Source of the DNA: JAAYCO01 sp964632015
Lineage (GTDB): Bacteria > Planctomycetota > Phycisphaerae > SM23-33
Assembly (NCBI GenBank): GCA_964632015.1
Contig: CAZWAT010000100.1
Coordinates: forward strand, 1-10,228
Direction of reading: 5' to 3'
Length of the DNA: 10,228 nt
The notes under the pieces are model-generated. The model ran no database searches. It worked only from the letters and a program-made list of their open reading frames with translations, and was not told the DNA's origin. The position numbers and the translations under genes are program-made. Within the stretch, counting starts at the first letter, position 1. Every line of letters starts with the position of its first letter. This document shows positions 7,188-10,228 of this stretch, piece after piece.

Positions 7188-8453
7188 TCAATCCCCGGAA
7201 ATGTTCCGCTTGATTATGATAATTGTAAGATCGTCCGCCTGTTCAAGCGGGCCTGCGAAGCTTTTTACCGCCTCGTAGAGGTTTGAGATCATCCGTTGTG
7301 CGGGCAGGTCGCGGTCTCGGCGGAGGTGCTGCATCATCCTGTCGAGCCCGAACTGTTCACCGGAGGTGTTTACCGCTTCAAAGAAGCCGTCCGTCGCGAT
7401 GACAGCGAAATCCCCCGCATCGAAGCTGTGCGTGACTATTTCTTCGTAGGGCATGTCGCCCATCACGCCAAGAGGCAGTCCGGTTGCCCCTTCCTGCGTA
7501 AATTGGTCTTCGGCGTGTTTGTAAAACAGCATGGGCCCATGTCCGGCGGATATATATTTCAGCCCCTCCCCCGCTTCAAGCAGGCCGAAGAAGCACGTCA
7601 CGAACCGCTCGGCATTGAGGTCACCCGCCAGCAGATAGTTTGTGGTGTCTATCGCCCGCTTCAGATCGTCACCCTTGCGGCACAGGGCCCGCAGCATCGC
7701 GCGTGTCTGGGCGATGACAAGAGCAGGCCCGATGCCATGGCCGCTTGCGTCGGCGACGATTATCATCCACCGCCCCTCGTCGAGCGGCATGAAGTCAAAG
7801 ACATCCCCTCCCGTCTCGTCGGCAGGCATCGAGAAGCCCCCGATGTCAAAACCCTCAACAATCGGCATCTGTGCAGGCAGCAGGCCTCGCTGGATATCGC
7901 GGGCAATGCTCATCGAGCGTTCCATCTGACGCTTCTTGACGTAGTGGTCTATGAGTATCTCGCGTTGAAGCACCACCCCCGCCTGTGAGGCGAGAATCTC
8001 TCCCAGCCAGACGTCATCGGAGCTGAAAGCCCCGTTGCGACGATTGAGCACCTGAAGCACGCCCACCAATCCGTTTTCGTGGTCTCTTAAAGGTAGCGAC
8101 AGGATATTCCTCGTGCGAAAGCCCGTCTTGCGGTCGACTTCGGGGTTGAAGCGATCGTCCTTATAGACATCGGGAACGTTGATGGTGGCATTTTGCTGAA
8201 TCGTGGCCCCGGCAATACCCTTGTCGGCAGGTGCGCGAATTTCACCTTCCCCCGCGGCGACACGGCTGTAGAGTTCGTTTCTGGGTTTGTCGTAGATGAA
8301 TACCGTTGCCCGCTCGGCTTCGAGCAGCTCCATGGCGCGATTGACTATCAGACCCAGCAGGTTGTTAAGATCAACGCTTGCCGCCAGTGCCCGTGATATT
8401 TCGAGCACCTTCTGAAGACCTTCCTGCCTCGGAGCCCTGGGGCATTCGCTCAA
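7188..8453 (-). CDS. GAF-domain SpoIIE/RsbU-type protein serine phosphatase
   Basis: A 421-residue signalling protein without membrane segments. An N-terminal GAF domain (about 27-165) includes the stretch NVPDVYKDDRFNPEVD and would bind a small ligand or sense redox or light state. A helical linker (about 165-195, with MERSMSIARDIQRGLLP) leads to a SpoIIE-type PP2C domain (about 195-416). Metal-binding motifs are all present: DETGGDVFD (212-220, Asp217), VADASGHG (233-240, Asp235), ISAGHGPML (301-309), ATDGFFEA (353-360, Asp355) and ADDLT (406-410). Family members dephosphorylate anti-sigma antagonist (STAS) proteins in partner-switching pathways; no STAS or anti-sigma kinase gene is in the window, so the target is unknown. 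The start is TTG 8453, overlapping the upstream stop as TTGA with GGAG 6 nt before it. A later GTG (8408) would remove the first 15 residues. Confidence 0.92.
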   Translation of the reverse strand: MSECPRAPRQEGLQKVLEISRALAASVDLNNLLGLIVNRAMELLEAERATVFIYDKPRNELYSRVAAGEGEIRAPADKGIAGATIQQNATINVPDVYKDDRFNPEVDRKTGFRTRNILSLPLRDHENGLVGVLQVLNRRNGAFSSDDVWLGEILASQAGVVLQREILIDHYVKKRQMERSMSIARDIQRGLLPAQMPIVEGFDIGGFSMPADETGGDVFDFMPLDEGRWMIIVADASGHGIGPALVIAQTRAMLRALCRKGDDLKRAIDTTNYLLAGDLNAERFVTCFFGLLEAGEGLKYISAGHGPMLFYKHAEDQFTQEGATGLPLGVMGDMPYEEIVTHSFDAGDFAVIATDGFFEAVNTSGEQFGLDRMMQHLRRDRDLPAQRMISNLYEAVKSFAGPLEQADDLTIIIIKRNISGD

Positions 8454-9787
8454 CGCCTTCTCCGTCTGGGCGGTACGGGATAAATGGTTCCACCCGACGG
8501 GAATACAGCGACCTTCCGCGGGCCTTCGCCCAGCAGTTCACCCGCAGCCTCGATCGCGGCCTCGGGGGTCGGGTAGATCGGTAGCCCAGGAAACTGCACG
8601 CCCGCCTTGTGCAGACCCGGAGATACCATGAGAATCCAGTTGCGATGCACCGCCCCGGTCGCCAGACGCACGAAGAACCCCGCATCGCCCGGAAGCGACG
8701 GAACCGCACGCATCAGAATAGACGGCAACACACTTGGCCCGAACCAGTGCAGAATTCTTCTGAGCCACTTCATATTCAACGGTATGCGCGGAATTTTCAT
8801 GCCATCCGTCAGCGCCTCGCACCGCGCGAGGCAGATCACCACGCCGTCAGGCCTGCACGCCCATAGCGTATTGGGAATGCACTTGAATGACTGCCAGAGA
8901 TCGTAGTCTCGCGGATATGCGTTGGTGATCAGTACATCCGCTGGTTCGCTCACCAGCACGCCGCACGCGACCGCGCACTGCTTGGCGATCATCCGCTGGG
9001 TTGCTATGGGCTCACCGGCTGCGACTGATGTGGGCAGGTCGGAATCGTCGAGAAGATATTGAACGGCAAACGTCGTACCGTAATTGTTATCCACCAGTTG
9101 CCCGCCCTGGTCGATCGCGCGGCGCATCGCGTTGTTTTCACCATCGCTGCCGACAAGCTGGCGAAACGTCCTTCCAATGCCCAGCCGGTGCAGGTGGGAT
9201 ATCGTCTGTCGCGAAGCTGCGCCGGGAAGAAGCATCTTGTACCCCCCGCCAAACCCCGCCTGAAGGTGCGGACTGACCGACGAAACGATTATCCGAAGAT
9301 CGGCATTGGCGACGCCCGCATCAACACGCACGGGCATTCCGCCTACGTGTCCAACGGTCACATATGCGCTTTCATCCTGCCAACCGTTGCAGCGCCAGGC
9401 GAGTTGGGCAGCCTCGGATCCAAGCTTTTTGCGGGCCTGCTCGGCAGTCAGCGGAGGATGCATGCCCGTGGCGAAAAATACCTCAATGCGTTCGTGAGGG
9501 AAGTCGGCATGCTCGATTTCACGCAGAATTATCGGCAGGATTTCGTGCAGCGGGCTGTGGCGGGTGAGATCTTCAACAATTATGACTATCTTGCCGCCCT
9601 GGCGAGCGCGCAGCAACTTCTCCAAAGGAAAATGGGTACCGGGCTGGGCCAGAACGCTGGCGAGCCGATCCTTCCATTGACTTCCCGCGGGACGAAGATT
9701 CGACTTCGCCACCTGGTTAACAACCCAATTATCCGGTAGCGACAACGGTAATTCGCCGTCGCCCCATGGTACTGAAATGCCAGGCAT
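8450..9787 (-). CDS. larA: LarA-family nickel-pincer-nucleotide-dependent racemase/epimerase
   Basis: A 445-residue LarA-family (DUF2088) protein. LarA enzymes use a nickel pincer nucleotide covalently bound to Lys to racemise or epimerise 2-hydroxy acids, by hydride transfer at the alpha carbon. Seen: N-terminal PWGDGELPLSLPDNW; EDLTRHSP (72-79); ATGMHPPLT (106-114) with His110; SPHLQAGFGGGYKMLLPG (172-189) with His174 and Lys184; and TISHLH (195-200) with His200. These line up with the catalytic His108 and His174, cofactor Lys184 and nickel-binding His200 of Lactiplantibacillus plantarum LarA, so it is probably active. The substrate need not be lactate, as homologues act on several hydroxy acids. 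Cofactor genes larB, larC and larE are not in the window. ATG 9787 lies 1 nt after the methyltransferase stop; a TTG at 9847 would overlap that gene by 59 nt and precede the conserved N-terminus. The protein ends in five Arg. Confidence 0.88.
   Translation of the reverse strand: MPGISVPWGDGELPLSLPDNWVVNQVAKSNLRPAGSQWKDRLASVLAQPGTHFPLEKLLRARQGGKIVIIVEDLTRHSPLHEILPIILREIEHADFPHERIEVFFATGMHPPLTAEQARKKLGSEAAQLAWRCNGWQDESAYVTVGHVGGMPVRVDAGVANADLRIIVSSVSPHLQAGFGGGYKMLLPGAASRQTISHLHRLGIGRTFRQLVGSDGENNAMRRAIDQGGQLVDNNYGTTFAVQYLLDDSDLPTSVAAGEPIATQRMIAKQCAVACGVLVSEPADVLITNAYPRDYDLWQSFKCIPNTLWACRPDGVVICLARCEALTDGMKIPRIPLNMKWLRRILHWFGPSVLPSILMRAVPSLPGDAGFFVRLATGAVHRNWILMVSPGLHKAGVQFPGLPIYPTPEAAIEAAGELLGEGPRKVAVFPSGGTIYPVPPRRRRR
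8456..8463 (-). promoter_or_regulatory. Ribosome binding site of the phosphatase gene, inside the LarA-like gene's last codons
   Basis: On the minus strand GGAGAAGG lies 2 nt (6 nt from its GGAG core) before TTG 8453. The same bases encode part of the five-Arg tail of the upstream protein. Together with the TTGA overlap this supports the unusual TTG start and coupled translation. Confidence 0.6.
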
Positions 9788-9788
9788 A

Positions 9789-10228
9789 TCAGTTATCTCT
9801 AATCTTTCGCCCCACGATGACCTGGTAAACTCCGAGCGGTTCGTCAATCGCGACGAAATCGCCGAAGCCCCTTGCTGACATCAACTGCTGAAGGCATGAC
9901 CCATCACGGTAGAGCATGTTCAGCCCGAAAACCTTCCTGAAAAACCTGTCCGTCCCGTGCGCATCCGAAAGGCTGTTGACGACGATGGCACAGCCCCGCG
10001 GCATGACCTCAGACACCGCCTCGAATATCCCATCCAACTGCTCATCGCTGAGATACTCGCATATTCCAATCATTTTCACCAGGTCGGGCGGGTTTTCAAG
10101 CATGCTTCCAACATCACGAACGTCAGCCTGTATGAATCGCACCCGACCGTCGAGCCCTTCGTCGATCGCCGCTTGCCTGCCGAACTCGAACGCCTCGGCG
10201 CTGATGTCCACAAGCGTGGCGACGCTGG
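9789..10228 (-). CDS. Class I SAM-dependent methyltransferase (5' truncated by window edge)
   Basis: The last 145 residues of a probable Rossmann-fold methyltransferase; the frame is open through the window edge. The visible part begins at the second strand of the SAM-binding fold, where VDISAEAFEFG carries the acidic residue (Asp of VDIS) that usually holds the ribose of SAM. QADVRD matches the adenine-binding loop, PDLVKMIGICEYLSD looks like motif II/post-II (strand 4 and following), and VMPRGCAIVVNSL is strand 5. The end, GVYQVIVGRKI, is a typical final strand. The glycine-rich motif I lies outside the window, so the substrate and length cannot be judged. Its stop is 1 nt before the LarA-like start (TGA-T-ATG), so it leads or belongs to that operon. 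No specific family recognised. Confidence 0.8.
   Translation of the reverse strand, partial: SVATLVDISAEAFEFGRQAAIDEGLDGRVRFIQADVRDVGSMLENPPDLVKMIGICEYLSDEQLDGIFEAVSEVMPRGCAIVVNSLSDAHGTDRFFRKVFGLNMLYRDGSCLQQLMSARGFGDFVAIDEPLGVYQVIVGRKIRDN

Noticed and set aside
7138..7191. Upstream starts (TTG 7191, ATG 7167) for the serpin
   Set aside because: ATG 7137 has AGGGAG at 7 nt and begins the signal peptide; the longer forms put unlike residues before it.
7296..7988. Open frame of 230 codons on the plus strand opposite the phosphatase gene
   Set aside because: Antisense shadow of a well-supported SpoIIE phosphatase; no motif and no convincing start.
9059..9739. Open frame of 226 codons on the plus strand opposite the LarA-like gene
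   Set aside because: Its product is low in recognisable structure and it is antisense to a gene with conserved catalytic residues throughout.
9788..9847. Upstream TTG start for the LarA-like gene, adding 20 residues
   Set aside because: It would overlap the methyltransferase gene by 59 nt, and ATG 9787 begins directly at the conserved LarA N-terminus and matches the family residue numbering.
1..10228. Mobile element, CRISPR, toxin-antitoxin or defence island
   Set aside because: I found no transposase, integrase, terminal repeats, direct repeat array or nuclease-like gene. All long frames are accounted for by the listed genes.

Overview
The window looks like chromosomal DNA of a Gram-negative-type bacterium with moderately high GC (mid-50s % by eye). 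The gene mix is a type IV pilus locus with a PilX-like protein carrying a repetitive tail, an archaeal-type phosphoglycerate mutase, a secreted serpin, a GAF-SpoIIE phosphatase and a LarA-family protein. This fits a Planctomycetota or related environmental lineage. That placement is inferred from gene content only; no rRNA or other phylogenetic marker is present.

Layout: two blocks converge. The plus-strand block (1-5808) starts with the 3' part of pilT (retraction ATPase), then pilC (inner-membrane platform). Three pilus-tip or pseudopilin-type genes follow in close succession: a PilV/GspI-like prepilin, a PilX-like membrane-anchored protein with a repetitive beta-rich C-terminus, and a PilW/GspJ-like prepilin. 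The block ends with apgM, a cofactor-independent phosphoglycerate mutase, probably transcribed from its own promoter after a 125-nt gap. The pilus genes would work together: PilT and PilC drive and anchor the fibre, and the minor pilins prime or cap it. The extension ATPase (pilB), the major pilin and the prepilin peptidase are not in the window.

The minus-strand block (10228 down to 5896) is a tightly packed probable operon. It reads: a class I SAM methyltransferase (5' end cut by the window edge), a LarA-family protein with all nickel-pincer residues, a GAF + SpoIIE/PP2C phosphatase, and an exported serpin. The junctions are a 1-nt gap, a TTGA start/stop overlap and a 50-nt gap. The common purpose of these four genes is not evident.

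The two blocks are separated by an 87-nt intergenic space holding a perfect 13-bp inverted repeat, probably a terminator shared by both strands. I see no tRNA, rRNA, CRISPR array, insertion sequence or integrase. Nothing here is clearly a new defence or mobile system. The most unusual items are the PilX-like protein with its repeat tail and ambiguous start, and the methyltransferase-LarA-phosphatase-serpin gene order.
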